DNA of 64,000 bases from Perilla frutescens (GCA_026008535.1 BRKX01000004.1:42226501-42290500); one strand, 5' to 3'; shown: positions 32,970 to 44,947, counted from the stretch's first letter. The notes: generated by a model not told the origin, from the letters alone. A program made the numbers and translations.

Positions 32970-35900
32970 TCAGAGCTGGGAGGCATCGGCATCTGCTAGA
33001 ACAGATCCAGGGACAGTGGATGTGGAAGGTTGGGCATCATCACCAACAGCAGTAGCATGATCAGAATCAGAAGGGCCTCCGGCAGCGGAAGATCCTGGCA
33101 CATCCATAGGAGAGGAAAAGCCGAGGGCTCGGGCTCGGAGATCTATCAAAAGGGACTCCAATTCTTATCTTCGAGTGCGGAACGTCCTGATGGCTTTATC
33201 CAGAAATGCCACCTCTCTCTCCAAAGATTGAATATGTCTGTCAAAGAAAACAACATTGACAAAAGGATTATGAGCAAATCTGCGTGGAACAGATGGAGGC
33301 TCAATGATAGGATCTTGAGCAGCATTGCCAGAAGGAATATCACAAGCATATTGGGCTGAGAATAGCTTGTGATTGATCACCAACGGAGGCTCTTCCGGCT
33401 CGTACACATCCTTTGCAGTAAGAACATCATGCTGGGCCATGATTATAAAGAATATCAATCCAGGATACCCCAATGGCTGCTGGCTTCGAGAAGACTCGGC
33501 ATGGGCACACACATGATCAAATATGATCTGCCCTAGGTTGAACACCTCCTGTGTTCCAACCTTAAACAACAACACAGCCAACTGTTTCCCCAAAGAGGAT
33601 CGGTGCTTGCCTGGAAGCCAATTTTTAACCACAATCTTGTGAAGGATGGAGTACTTCACACTTAGGTCAGAGGCCATCAAAAATCTCCCCTTCGGCCACA
33701 CCAGACGTCTTCTTCATGTCAATTCCAAAGCAACCTCATCTAAATCATAAACAGACTCAGGGGTAACAGAATGAACACGCCCTAAATATGAGTTTATAAC
33801 AGCAGGGGAGAAATCAACCTAATGACCACGCACAAAGGCAGAAAAGACATGATCTGAAGTAACATCCCTAATGGTTTTACGTAGATTAGCATAGAACTCA
33901 TGCACCACAGCAACAACAAATGCAGGAGCAGCATAAACAGACTTATCAAGATGAGAATCATGCAATAACTGTACAACTCCAGTTCGCTCAATATTAGAAG
34001 CAATCAACTTACGCTCAGACACAAGCGAGCGACCAACTACCAGTTTGTAAAGAGACTAATGAAAAGTAGAAAAAAAATTTCTTGAATCAAAAGAACCTGA
34101 TTCAGGATCAGAACTGTTCGAGACATCCTCAGGGACATCATCTGCATCTTCCTCCGAAGGAGAGGGTGTTGGGGTTTTTTCGAATTGAACCACCGCAGGA
34201 TCTAATTGGATGTTCATTAATCCTAATGTCATGTATATCATAAATTCATGCATCTCATATGTTTTAATTAACCGAGTTTAATTAACATGCATAACCGGTT
34301 TTCGATTCTACTAAAGCGGAAACATAGAAAACCGAAAAATGACTTACAAAATAAACGACGGGTTGAGGACAAGATTAAAGGTCTAATCTTGTTGTTGTAT
34401 GAATGATAATACGTGCCCCTTGATGCTATTCCACTCCTTGATCTTCTATTGTATTCTCGGACTGAATCTAGTTTCAGGGTGGGCTGAAATCTACTAGATC
34501 GGTATGGAATCTGTGGAGATCAAGAGAACACGAGAGGGCTGATATTTTATGATATTAATTTCGTGCTCACCACCCTCTTATTTATATGGGGATGGACGAA
34601 ATTAGTGTCCTAGTTGGACTGGAATTCTATCTCTATCTCTTGTTCTATCTCCAATCCAATTTAGTCTCTTTTTGGGCTACAACAGGGATCTAGAAGAATA
34701 TTAAATTGGCTCATTAATTTATTTAATATCCAATATCCAATAAACTTAGGATATAATTAAATAAATTAAGTATTATTTTTATTCCACTAAAGAAATAATA
34801 CTGACCTACCAATTTAATACATATTTCTGAATATGCTTTCTCCTTTAGTCCAGACATTCCCCATGTTTAAGATATAATGCCCATTAATTAATTATGTAAC
34901 CTTCTGACAACTATAATTATTTAATATATTTTCCTTGAGTAGTACCACACAAGCTTTACTCATGCACGGAATAAATTCCACCTGCAGGGTTTCAGCATGA
35001 ACTTGCATTTCCTCAAGGGGACACCATCAACCTGGCGCACCAGGACACGATACCCCTACACATTGCACGACCCATCATAAGTGTAAATGTCACAACCCAA
35101 GATATCGAGATTATTGATCCTTATGAAAGAATCTCACCCTTTGATAAATCAAAGCTGCAAACACTACACGTATATGTTCGCCAACACATAGGGGTTAAGA
35201 ACCCGAACTCTGTGGATTCTTATTCTCTCATTTAAGGTCAGAATAGAGAATAGAATCCTAAGTAGATCCTCCTCAATACACTCATCCGTGTATTAGAATA
35301 ATCATTTAGTCAAGACAAACTAACTATCAGATTATTCTACGGCGTACCGATAGCGGGTTCAGTGACATCTAGACCGTGAGCCTTTTAATACATTACAAGG
35401 AACCGATGATATGATCTAACTGTGTGTTTACCCACACCATGTCATCTACAATGTAAGTATAGTGAACATGCATGTAAATATAACAATTTAAATGTAAACA
35501 GTGACTGCAATTGTATTCATTCTATATCATCATAAAACCATCATCAATAATGTATACAAAAGACAGGTCTTCTAGTATACAAAATCAACAGAGGGGGCTC
35601 TAGCATTCTTCATCAATGGCTTTCGAGACCCGGAGGCCAATCCTAACGACCTCTCAGATTCACTCCGAATAACCCGTCGAGCAGAAACAGAGGCCGCTTT
35701 AGAAGTCAATTTCTTGGCAGAGGCCTTTTGAGAAGAACCCTTCTGAGCAGGGGCTTTCTTAGAAGTATTCTTCGGAATAGGGGCTTTCTTGGAAGCCTTC
35801 GAAGTCTTAACCTTCTTCTAAGAAATTTTCTCAAGAACTCTGGACTTGAGATGAGCAATAGGAGTCTCATAATCATCAGATTTGGCGACGACAGCAAGGG

Positions 35901-36567
35901 ATTCTTCCTGTTCATCTCTGAGTTGCAGCTTGCGTTTGACACCGCGAGAGAATGCAAAGGATTCTCCTAGATCTTGAGAAGAAGGAACAGACTCCGAGAT
36001 AAGTAGAGAGGTCTCATCCTCTATATCAACAACTTCATCATCATTTACTTCTTCAAACTGGGCAACAAGGTCAACAATAGCAGTGGGAGAAATATATCCC
36101 AGAGGAACTTGAATTGTGACTATCGGCGAGTCACTAGAGGCAGCAGGGACAAATGACAGCGGCACAGGATCGGTCACAAGCCTCATAGCATCGATAAAGG
36201 TAGTGAATTCATTAATTAATGATGTATTAGCGTGGACCATAGCATCAATTGAAGCTTCAATAGCTTTATTCGTCTCTAATGGCGGAGAAGAAGGCTCGTC
36301 AGAAACCCTATGAGAGAATTAGGGTTCCTTGATCATCTCAGCAACAGACCCAGACTCTTGAGCATTGGCTGAAACCGCCGAGACAGGCACAGATTGAGAA
36401 ACATCTGTGGGAGCAGCATCTTCCTTTTCTGGACCAGTCGACGCTGGAATAGTTTGCGGAAAAGTTAGAGGTTTGGACAGTTCCCCTAGAGCTTTCCAAA
36501 GATCAGATATGTTGATCTTCAGCCTCTTGAAAAAAGAAGATTTGGAAGAGCTGCACTTGTCCGCCAT
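32970..36567 (-). pseudogene. Third ORF of the SIRE-like element, split by a solo LTR
   Basis: Reads from ATG 36567 down to 32970, about 2.17 kb without the solo LTR. N-terminus: Ser/Lys-rich (MADKCSSSKSSFFKRLKINI), then an acidic/Ser/Val-rich stretch with a stop at the end of 36319, then a Lys/Ala/Ser-rich tract (35818-35640). After the solo LTR come an acidic segment, then a globular region (34020-33350) including VVQLLHDSHLDKSVYAAPAF, VKYSILHKIVVKNWLPG, NLGQIIFDHVCAHAE and a coiled coil (SLEREVAFLDKAIRTFR). The globular part resembles the plant-transposon-protein domain. Several in-frame stops occur. SIRE-type third ORFs are often called env-like, but I see no clear signal peptide or fusion domain, so I do not call it env. 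Confidence 0.7.
34167..35590 (-). mobile_element. Solo LTR of the 14906-type Copia family
   Basis: 1424 bp bounded by GAGGG at 34162-34166 and GAGGG at 35591-35595, a perfect 5-bp target duplication. The minus strand begins TGTTGATTTTGTATACTAG and ends CCCCAACA, matching the LTR at 14906-16346 throughout (for example the GGAATTTATTCCG and TTAATATTCTTCTAGATCCC segments). With no internal region or second LTR, it is the product of LTR-LTR recombination. It lies inside ORF3 of the SIRE-like element and is younger than that element. Confidence 0.93.
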
Positions 36568-36959
36568 TGATTTCAGAAGAGACAAAGCTTGAGAGAAGAG
36601 GATTTGAGAGAAAACTTAGCAAGAAATTTTGAAAAGTTCGAAATGCCTTGAATAGTTTCAAATATTTGATATCAACTCTTAATTAGAATTTCAGAAAGGA
36701 AATTCCCATAATTAACCATCAAATCCCTTAATCATCACACTACTGCACGTCATCGAGAAGTAGAAATGAACTGGGCGTGAAAAATGAGGGCCCACTAGCC
36801 GTTGCAGGAAGAAAATAACTACTTTACACTGTGCTTGAATCTAGCAGGCACATTTGCAGGCACACATTTGAATTGACCATGAAACACTTGGTCATTAATA
36901 TTTGTCTGTACATACATCACGGACCAAGACTATACAGAGATACTTCTCTCAAAGGAGAA

Positions 36960-39900
36960 GTTTAGAGAACACAGAGACTCAATGAGGATCTAAGTGTTTC
37001 AAATCTTCCACTATCAAGTGCCTTAGTGAAAATATTCACAAGTTGGGCATCTGTTCCAACATACTCAATCACAAATGATCCATCTTCAATCAGTTCACGA
37101 GTGGTGGCCGATATCTATATGCTTTTTTGAGAGTGCTGAACAGGTGTCTTTGAAATATTTATGGCGCCCATGTTGTCCCAGAATATGATAAGCACAGATT
37201 GTGGCACATCATAGTCAAGCAGCATCTGCTTCATCCACAAAAGTTGTGTACAACAACTTCCAGCCGCAATATAGTCTGCTTTTGTAGTAGACAGAGAGAT
37301 TAAATTCTGTTTCTTGCTAAACTATGAAACCATGTTGTTTCCAAGGAAGAAACATCCTCCTGAAGTACTCTTCTAATCTTCAGTACAACTAGCCCAATCT
37401 GCATCACAAAACCCCACCAAACTATGGTTTGTATTATAGGAAAACCAAAGTCCTATCTCAGCAGTACCTTTTATGTACTTGATTATGTTCTTGACAACTT
37501 TCAGATGACTTTCTTTGGGATCAAATTGGTACCGAGCTCATACTCCAACACTGTAGCAGATATCTAGTCTGCTTGCAATTAGGTAGAGCAGGCTACCTAT
37601 CATACTTCGGTACAAGGTTTGCTCAATAGACACACTAGCTTCATCTTTTGACATTTTCAAATGTGTTCACATAGGTGTTCTCTTCGTACTGCAACTTTCC
37701 AAACCAAACTTGTTGATCAAGTTTCTTGCATACTTTGTTTGAGAAACAAAGATCCCATCATCTTTTGATTTACTTGAAGCTCCAGAAAGTAGGTTAGTTC
37801 ACCTACTAAACTCATTTCAAATTCAGATGTCATGTACTTGACAAACTCGTCAACCATTCTGTTTGACACAGATCCAAAGACAATATCATCGACATAAATC
37901 TGAACTATTATCACATCAGATTTTTCTCTTTTGACAAAGAGAGTTCTATCAGCTCCACCACGAACATATCCTTTCTCTAGAAGGAACTTGGTTAGTCGTT
38001 CATACCAAGCTTGTAGAGCTTGTTTGAGACTGTAAAGTGCCTTTTTCAGTTTATATACGAAGTCAGGATGGTGAGGGTCTTCAAAGCTTTTGGGTTGGCT
38101 AATAAACACATCTCCAGATAAGTACCCATTCAAGAAAGCGCTTTTCACGTCCATTTGGTACAACTTAAACTTCATCCATGCAGCCATGGCAAGAAGTAAT
38201 TGGACTGATTCAAGATGAGTAACGGGAGCAAATGTTTCGTCAAAATCAATTCCCTCAACTTGGGAATATCCTTAGGCAACCAATCTTGCCTTGATCCTAG
38301 TTATGTTCCTCTCCTCATCGGTCTTGTTTTTGAAGATCCACTTTGTGCCTATCACATTGGCATCTTTAAGTCGTGTAACAAGATCCCACACTTTATTTCT
38401 TTCAAATTGCAAGAGTGCTTCTTACATGGCTTGAATCCATCAATCATCCTTTAAAGCATCTTTAACATTCTTGGGCTCAACAATGGATGTGTAGCACACA
38501 TTAGCTATCAGCTCACGATAGTTCTTACGAACTCCTCTTGTTCGGACCCCTTCACTCATTTCACCAATGATGTTCGAAGTAGAATGATTCTTCTAGACTC
38601 CTTTTGAAGGTTTGTAGACATCTTGTTTCTCAGGCCTTGCTTCAGTCAGGTCTCTGTTTTTAGAACTGTCAGGCACAGATGCAAGAACATGAATAGTAAC
38701 ATCAAGGCTTTCATCATCCATCTAGGCAGCAGGTTCTTCCAGATCATCAACAATGATATTGATTGATTCAATGACGGTTTTGGTTCTATTGTTGAAAACA
38801 CGATATGCACGGCTATTTCTTGAATATCCAAGAAAAATGCATTCATCTCCTTTGGCATCAAACTTGCCAAGATACTCTCGATCCCTCAACATGTAACAAA
38901 TACTTCCAAAGATGTGAAAGTATTTTACGTTTGGCTTCTTCCCTTTCCACAGCTCATAGGAAGTAATTCTTATCTTGGGTCTGAAGTATACCCGATTAAT
39001 AATATGGCAAGTCTTGTTCACCGCCTCGGCCCAAAGATTATCAGGAACAGATTTGGTCTTCATCATGACTCAACTCATTTCTTGAAGAGTTCAATTTTTT
39101 CTCTCAATAACACCATTTTGTTGAGGTGTTTTTGGTGCAGAAAACTCCTGACCAATGCCTTTTTCTGTACAGAATAATTTGAAGAAAGCATTCTCAAATT
39201 CACGACCATGATCACTTCTTATTCTCACCACGTTAGTTCCTTTCTCCACTTCAAGCTTGAGACAAAGTTTTTTGAACATCTCAAAAGTCTCTGCCTTGTG
39301 TCTTAGGAACTCAACCCATGTGAATCTAGTATAGTCATCTATATAAACAAAGATAAATTTCTTCCACCTAATACTTTCGGTTTGAACAGGCCCCATTAAA
39401 TCCGTGTGTAATAGCTCCAAGGCATTTGAAGTGGTGATCTTCTTAATAGTCTTATGAGAGGTATGGATCTATTTTCCAACTTGGCATGGACCGCACACCT
39501 TTTCTCGATCAATATTTAAGCTTGGAACACCAATCACAGCTTCAGTCTTCATAAGTCTGTGAAGATTTCGATAACTGATATGGCCAAGCTTTTATACCAT
39601 AGATTTGCTTCACAAAGCTGAGATTTGAAGCAGGTTTCCTTCATGTTGAGAAGGTAGCAGTTGTCCCTCGATCTGTTCCCATTCATCAGGAGAACACTTT
39701 CATTATTCTTGACCAGACACTTATCCCTTGTAAAATGCACAAAGAAACATTGGTTGCACAACTGACTAATGCTAATTAAATTAGCTTTTAGTCCCTCCAC
39801 AATCAGTATATCTTCCAAATTGGGCATTCCATGAACGTTCAATTGACCACGCCCAAGAACTCTTCATTTAACACCATCTCCAAAGGTGATAGATTGATAT

Positions 39901-40059
39901 GAACAATCTTTTTTAATGTTGTTCAGCATGTTTGCATCTCCGGTCATGTGATGCAAACATCCGCTATCAAAATACCAACTGCTCTTTGCATGAATGTTGA
40001 GAGCAGTGTGAACCACATAGTTCTGTGGTTGTTTCTTAATATGTTCTTGTTGTTATTTC
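36960..40059 (-). pseudogene. SIRE-like pol: protease end, integrase, RT, RNase H
   Basis: Minus strand, high to low: protease/pre-integrase part (39842-39549: GLKANLISISQLC); integrase core (39420-39091) with LLHTDLMGPVQTES, IRSDHGREFENAF and PQQNGVIERKN, which keeps the catalytic D, D and E region; integrase C-terminus (39066-38722: AYRVFNNRTKTVIESINI); a decayed stretch; RT (38187-37717) with YQMDVKSAFLNG, YSLKQALQAWYERL and an intact IYVDDIVFGS; then RNase H down to about 36960, including a DADWASCTEDQKSTSGG-type motif and a KADYIAAGSCC motif. Stops and shifts between blocks make it non-functional, but motifs are better kept than in the 19690-22713 copy. Confidence 0.9.
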
Positions 40060-41735
40060 TTCTGGAAAACTGATCAGATTGAGACAGACCTCTTCTTTTC
40101 ATTCTTCTGAGGTCATTGATATAGTTTCTGCAATGTGGTCGAATGTGACCAGGTTTTTCACAATAATGACACACAACACATGTCTTTTAAGGAGACTTTC
40201 TTCGCTTCTGTTTGTTCTTTGGCTCAGCTTTTGAATCTGGGACTGCTGACTCTTTTAATCCAGACATTTGTCTATGACAGAATTGGTCAAAAGTCTGACC
40301 ACCATTGAATCCAAGCTCAGTATGATCCTGAGAACTCTTTCCCTTGGAGAGAATTTCATCAAGTTGAGATGATCCAGAGTTCATCATTTTGACAAGCTTC
40401 TTTAGATATAGAAGTTCACCAGTCTGAGCATTAGTATTGTTCCTGGACTGTAATAGTTCATTCTGCATCACATTGAGGCGAGTAGAGAGATTGTCTCTTT
40501 CTTTCAAGAGATTGGAATTCTCTTTCAGCAGGTCTTCATTGACTTTAACCACCATGATCCAACTAGAATGCAGCTTTTTATACGCCTCCATAGTTGATTC
40601 CTCAGTAAATTCTTCATCATCACTGCATTCAGAAATTTTCTCAACCTCATTGTCAGGAACAGATATAGGTACAAACTCTTTGACAGAGTGTGTCATGAAA
40701 AGCAATATGATTGCTTACACATTCTTCATCACTTCCACTATCATTAGAATCATCACTTTCACTTAAGGTAGAATAGTATGACTTGTTCTTCTTCTTGAGA
40801 GTGTTAGTACACTTGGCTTGGTAATGACCAAAACCACTGCATTCTCGATACTTCACTTCCTTATGTTTGTCTTCATTTGAATCTTCATCCTTGCTTCTTC
40901 GTGGTTTAGAAAACCTGTTTTTGCTAGGATTATTTTGAGAAGACTTCTTATAACGCTTTGCAAACCTTGAGAAGTTTTTTGACAATATGGCAATTGATTC
41001 TGCCAGATCAGCTTTGTCAGGAACATTGCTAGGAACATCAGTACTTGAACCTTCCTGAAAAGCGATGCTTTTCTTCTGCACAGTTTCTTCTTCTGTCAGG
41101 CCCATTTCAAAAGTTCGTAAGGACCCCATCAGTTCTTGGAGCTTCATTTTACTAACGTCTTTGGCTTCTTCAATAGCTGTGAATTTGTAGGCAAATCTTT
41201 TGGACAAGAAACGAAGAACTTTGTGGACAAGTTTTTCTTCAGAAATGGCATCTCCAAGAGCAAAGCTTTCATTTGCAATGTTGCAGATCTTGGCATTGAA
41301 ATCAGCAAGTTTTTAAGCCTCGTCCATCCTGAGATTCTCAAATCTGGTGGTAAGTAATTGTATCTGTGATGCACGAACACTACTTGTTCCTTCATAGGTG
41401 GTCTGCAGTATGTCCCACGCATCCTTAGCTTTGTCACAGGTGGAGATAAGTTTGAAGACATTCATGTCAACAGCCGAGAAGATAGCATTCATGGCTTTTG
41501 CATTCAACCCCATCACTTGGTAGTCATCATTGTCCCACTCTTCTTCAGGCTTCACCACAGTTTTCCCTTTTTCATCTTTCTTTGTGGGAGGCTTCCAGCA
41601 TTCAATCACCATTTTCCAGGAACATTCATCAATCGAACGAATGAACGCAGTCATTCTGGCTTTCCAGTAGGCATAATTATTACCATCAAGGAGTGAATGT
41701 CGCACCGTTGATGCTCCTTCTTTCATCGTGTCCAT
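40060..41735 (-). pseudogene. SIRE-like gag with two zinc knuckles
   Basis: Starts at ATG 41735 (MDTMKEGAS), with HSLLDGNNYAYWKARM, the conserved Copia gag start, and AKDAWDILQTTYEG. One TAA at 41310-41312 interrupts the frame, which then continues to about 40700 and shifts by one base in a T-run. It resumes as 40705-40187, a coiled-coil-rich Leu/Lys/Asn segment. Knuckle 1 (40850-40809) reads YRECSGFGHYQAKC: the first Cys is Tyr. Knuckle 2 (40171-40130), after a TAA at about 40187, is intact: CHYCEKPGHIRPHC. Two knuckles and a long coiled linker are usual for this lineage. Confidence 0.88.
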
Positions 41736-41799
41736 CTCGGCAAAAAAAACACAAAAACACGGATTAAAAACCCAAGATCACACGTGTATAACTGGTAAT

Positions 41800-41813
41800 C
41801 CGCTCTGGTGCCA
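41800..41813 (-). other. Primer-binding site of the SIRE-like element
   Basis: On the minus strand TGGCACCAGAGCGG follows the LTR after a short spacer. It is a two-base variant of the usual TGGTATCAGAGCGG initiator-Met site. Confidence 0.75.
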
Positions 41814-41815
41814 AT

Positions 41816-42640
41816 TGAAAAATAATAATCCGTGTAAGGAGTGTTCTATGTGTACTGCTATCAAGTGTTCTACGATATATTGAGAACAGACGCAAGAACA
41901 GTAAATAAAAAGCAGTAAATAACGCACAAGATTGGTAACCCAGTTCGGTTAATCAACCTACTCTGGGGGGACTTCGCTCAAACTTGAAGATTCATTTTCT
42001 ACTCCTTCATGAAGTGTATTTAGGATTTTACACATGCAGGACTCCCTTCTTATGTCACCAGTTCTTCTTCACGAATTCTTTTGCTAAACAAAAGCTGTGA
42101 GATCCCCTCACAACCATGACACTATACTCTCTCTAGCTACCCACGACTTCAACTTACAATCTCTCCCGAGATTGCGTACAAAATGGATTAATAAAACCCC
42201 TCACGTATTTTACTCAAACACTTAAAAGCTAGACTACCACGTTGAACAGTTTAGGGAACAACTTCTAGCTAATACATGGATCACAAATGAAATGACTCTC
42301 AAATAATATTCTAAGAGAATCTAATTAAGTCGCACACCAATTGCAGCAATTAATCGGTCTTCTTATAATCTTCACTTCAAAGATACCGTTGATCCTCCAT
42401 CGCCGGTTTTGGTAAGTGAATAATGGTTTGTTATCTTCTCAACGTGTGTAGATGCTTTTCTTGTGTAGTAGGGATATTTTCAGCATGGTATCTACACCAC
42501 AAGACAGTCAAACGAACATATCTTGACCTTCCAAACTGGATCAGCGCAAGATCTTCATATTATGGAAACTGCCATAATTAAACTGTTCATGGGTATGTGA
42601 GGAACGTCAGAGCGAACAGTGCATAACGATGACACTAACA
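41816..42640 (-). repeat. 5' LTR of the SIRE-like element
   Basis: 825 bp, colinear with 31631-32559 except for the ~110-bp gap near its minus-strand start. Target copy AAATT follows at 42641. Confidence 0.93.
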
Positions 42641-43065
42641 AAATTTATTATTGAAAAATTGATTATATATCATAATTGGGTAGGAGTAGGGTGAACCCTA
42701 AATAGTAAGTATAAAATTACAATAGAGTATAATAAATTGAAATTGAATTTAAAAATTGAAGAAAAATTAATAAATTTAATTGTGTAGCACCAAGTATTGC
42801 ACAAATTGTAACAGATGATTTCGTCTGTAGAAAGTGAGATGGAGAACATGATATTTAGAATTTTAATTTTTTTTTTTTTTTTTTACCAAAATGACATCAT
42901 TTAATTTTGATTCGAGTGTAATTTATTTGTTTTCCACGTCATTTAATTTGTTTGTGTTGTAATACAAGCCATACATATGAGTTTGAACAAAAACGAGTTA
43001 AATGATGAGTTACATAGTTTATTTTAACATGGAAGTACCAAAACGAGGCACCATTAATAAATCTA

Positions 43066-43429
43066 AGGAGAATTATCGATACAAGATCTGAAAGATGGGT
43101 GATTTATCGATTCAACACTCGAAAGATGAAAACTCTCAATCCAAGATCCGAAAAATAAAAATTCTCAATCCAGGATCTCAAAAATCACAAATTTTGATTT
43201 CTTTTTATTTTTAATTAATTTCCGAAGAAAATTCCTTCATTAATTATATATTAAAACTAATAAAGAATGTTAAAATTAATTAAAAATAAAAATAAATCAA
43301 AATTCATAATTTTTTGAGGTTTTGAATTGAGAATTTTAATCTTTCGGGTCCTGGATTGAGAGTTTTTATCTTTTAGATCATGAATCGATAAATTATCCAT
43401 TTTTCAAGTCCTGAATTAGTAATTCTCCT
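43066..43429. mobile_element. Foldback MITE, 364 bp
   Basis: Starts AGGAGAATTATCGAT and ends with the inverted AATTCTCCT. The first ~140 bp and the last ~140 bp are inverted copies (TTTATCGATTCA..., AACTCTCAATCCA...). Flanked by the 7-bp direct repeat AAATCTA (43059-43065 and 43430-43436). Non-coding, with an AT-rich loop. Superfamily not certain. Confidence 0.82.
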
Positions 43430-43854
43430 AAATCTAACTGAAAATACAACTCACTTGGAATTTTACATATACAACCACAATTTACTAAAATATACGTTTT
43501 GGAATTGTTGATGTATACGTTTGTAAATATTTGTATAATTTTCAAAATATCATAATATTTTTTCCACACATGTATGCATATTTTAGTAATAATACACAAT
43601 AACTTTCTCACATTTAATTACTCAATACTATGAAAAAATAAACATGATACTCCGTCCATGACACGGGCGTAATGTTGGTAATATAAATATAGCAATCGTC
43701 TCTCCCCATTGTTCAAATGTTCTTTCTTAGCTGCACCAGGAAACATGAAGCGGGAAGAGGCCTGCTTCACTCCCATTGAAAAGTTTCTAATTAATGCCAG
43801 TGTATATAATATCACTTTGCCTTAATTATGTATTTAGCTGTATTTTCTTTCTTT

Positions 43855-43951
43855 TTACTCATACACCCGACCGGGTGGCATTAAACAGATTTAAATTTGT
43901 GACTTTTGATCTTTAAGTAATCTTACTCCATCACTAGATCATCTCCATAAG
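43855..43951 (-). mobile_element. tRNA-derived SINE head, diverged
   Basis: The minus strand reads GATGATCTAGTGATGGAGT (A-box region), then a B-box degraded to AAATTTAAATCTG, then CACCCGGTCGGGTGTATGAG. Same order and flank as 14593-14692 but older. Confidence 0.6.
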
Positions 43952-44596
43952 GATATATTTAGTTTTAATTTTGAGTTGAAGATATTATTTCAAATAATAG
44001 CATCACATCCGACAGCTCAACTTTTTGGGAACATGCTAAAATTGCCTCAATCAGTCCAAATCTATATAAATCATTCGACGTGTTGACTATATGTTCGAAT
44101 TGTGTTTTACGAAATATTTTGAAAATATGATAAAAAAAAAAAGTTTCTTAAAAAGAATGTATTAATAATATGATGTAGAGAATTTATTGTCGAAAATGAT
44201 GACGCTTGTAATAATGTAATTCTACAAAAATGAATTAGGAATAAAATGTTGGAAAATACGACTAATGCCCAACTTTAACAAATTTTTATTTAGGCAAAAG
44301 TGATGTTAATCTGAATTTTATCCGAGGAATTGAAGACCAAATCTAACTTGTTTGTAATAATCTAATTGATGAATGTTGTAAATCTCATAATAAGTCTTAT
44401 AAAGTTATAATCATTTTAGGCACTCTTGGTTTGCTTGATTACGGTAAGCTAATATATTGATAAAATTACTCAGCTCAATCACACGTTTAGTTCATTAGAT
44501 TGGAGTCCATTATTGATTATAATGCAGACTCCTACCACTCATTTAAATGATGAGGTGCACTTGCATGCAACACCTCTTATTTTCAGCAATTTCAGG

Positions 44597-44644
44597 CGGG
44601 CGCGTGGCCCCACGCGGACGTGCCACGTGGCGCCCACGCGCCCG
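44597..44644. repeat. GC-rich inverted repeat with central CACGTG palindrome
   Basis: Perfect 11-bp arms CGGGCGCGTGG (44597-44607) and CCACGCGCCCG (44634-44644) enclose the palindrome GCCACGTGGC (44622-44631). The island is far more GC-rich than its surroundings. Confidence 0.7.
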
Positions 44645-44947
44645 TCTCAAGTTGATACCTGTTTTTATCGTACTTGATAGTTTTCTTCTTACCACATGGT
44701 ACTTTTTATTTTACCGAACTCGTGTTTTGCTTTTCTTTGCAAATTCTTAGAATGATGATTGTTTTAGATTAATCTCAACACATACAATATAAAAATTGAG
44801 AAAAAAATCAGAATTTGAACTAAATAAACTAGTATAAAATAACTATTATACCCCTTACTTTTTAATGATACAGATGGTACTTTTCGAATGTTTTGTGATA
44901 CTTTTTAATAGGAAGGTTGGTACTCACTTTGGACAGTTTTTTTTTAT

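Larger units (their letters stand above)
31631..42640 (-). mobile_element. SIRE/Maximus-like Copia retrotransposon with third ORF
   Basis: 11.0 kb on the minus strand. LTRs are 41816-42640 (5') and 31631-32559 (3'); minus-strand ends are TGTTAGTG and a terminal TTTTTCA. The 5-bp target duplication AAATT lies at 31626-31630 and 42641-42645. Order: primer site, gag, pol (integrase, RT, RNase H), then an extra ~2.2-kb ORF before the polypurine tract. The extra 3' ORF and two-knuckle gag fit the SIRE lineage; the assignment is by architecture, not phylogeny. RT keeps YVDD, but gag, pol and ORF3 all have stops. A solo LTR interrupts ORF3. Confidence 0.93.
31425..42835. mobile_element. Short inverted-repeat (MITE/foldback) element split by the SIRE-like Copia
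   Basis: The two flanks of the SIRE-like element, about 31425-31625 and 42646-42835, are inverted copies of each other. The left arm reads GGATGAAATCTTCTG...TTTGTGCAACACGTGG...ACACAATTAAATC...CCTACCCAATTAGGG; the right arm gives the same series on the opposite strand. Joined without the insert it is ~400 bp of near-palindrome. Exact ends and target duplication are not resolved. A related core is at about 55330-55395. Confidence 0.8.

Noticed and set aside
32970..36567. Envelope gene in the SIRE-like element
   Set aside because: Position fits the so-called env-like ORF, but no signal peptide, furin-like site, fusion peptide or clear transmembrane anchor is visible.
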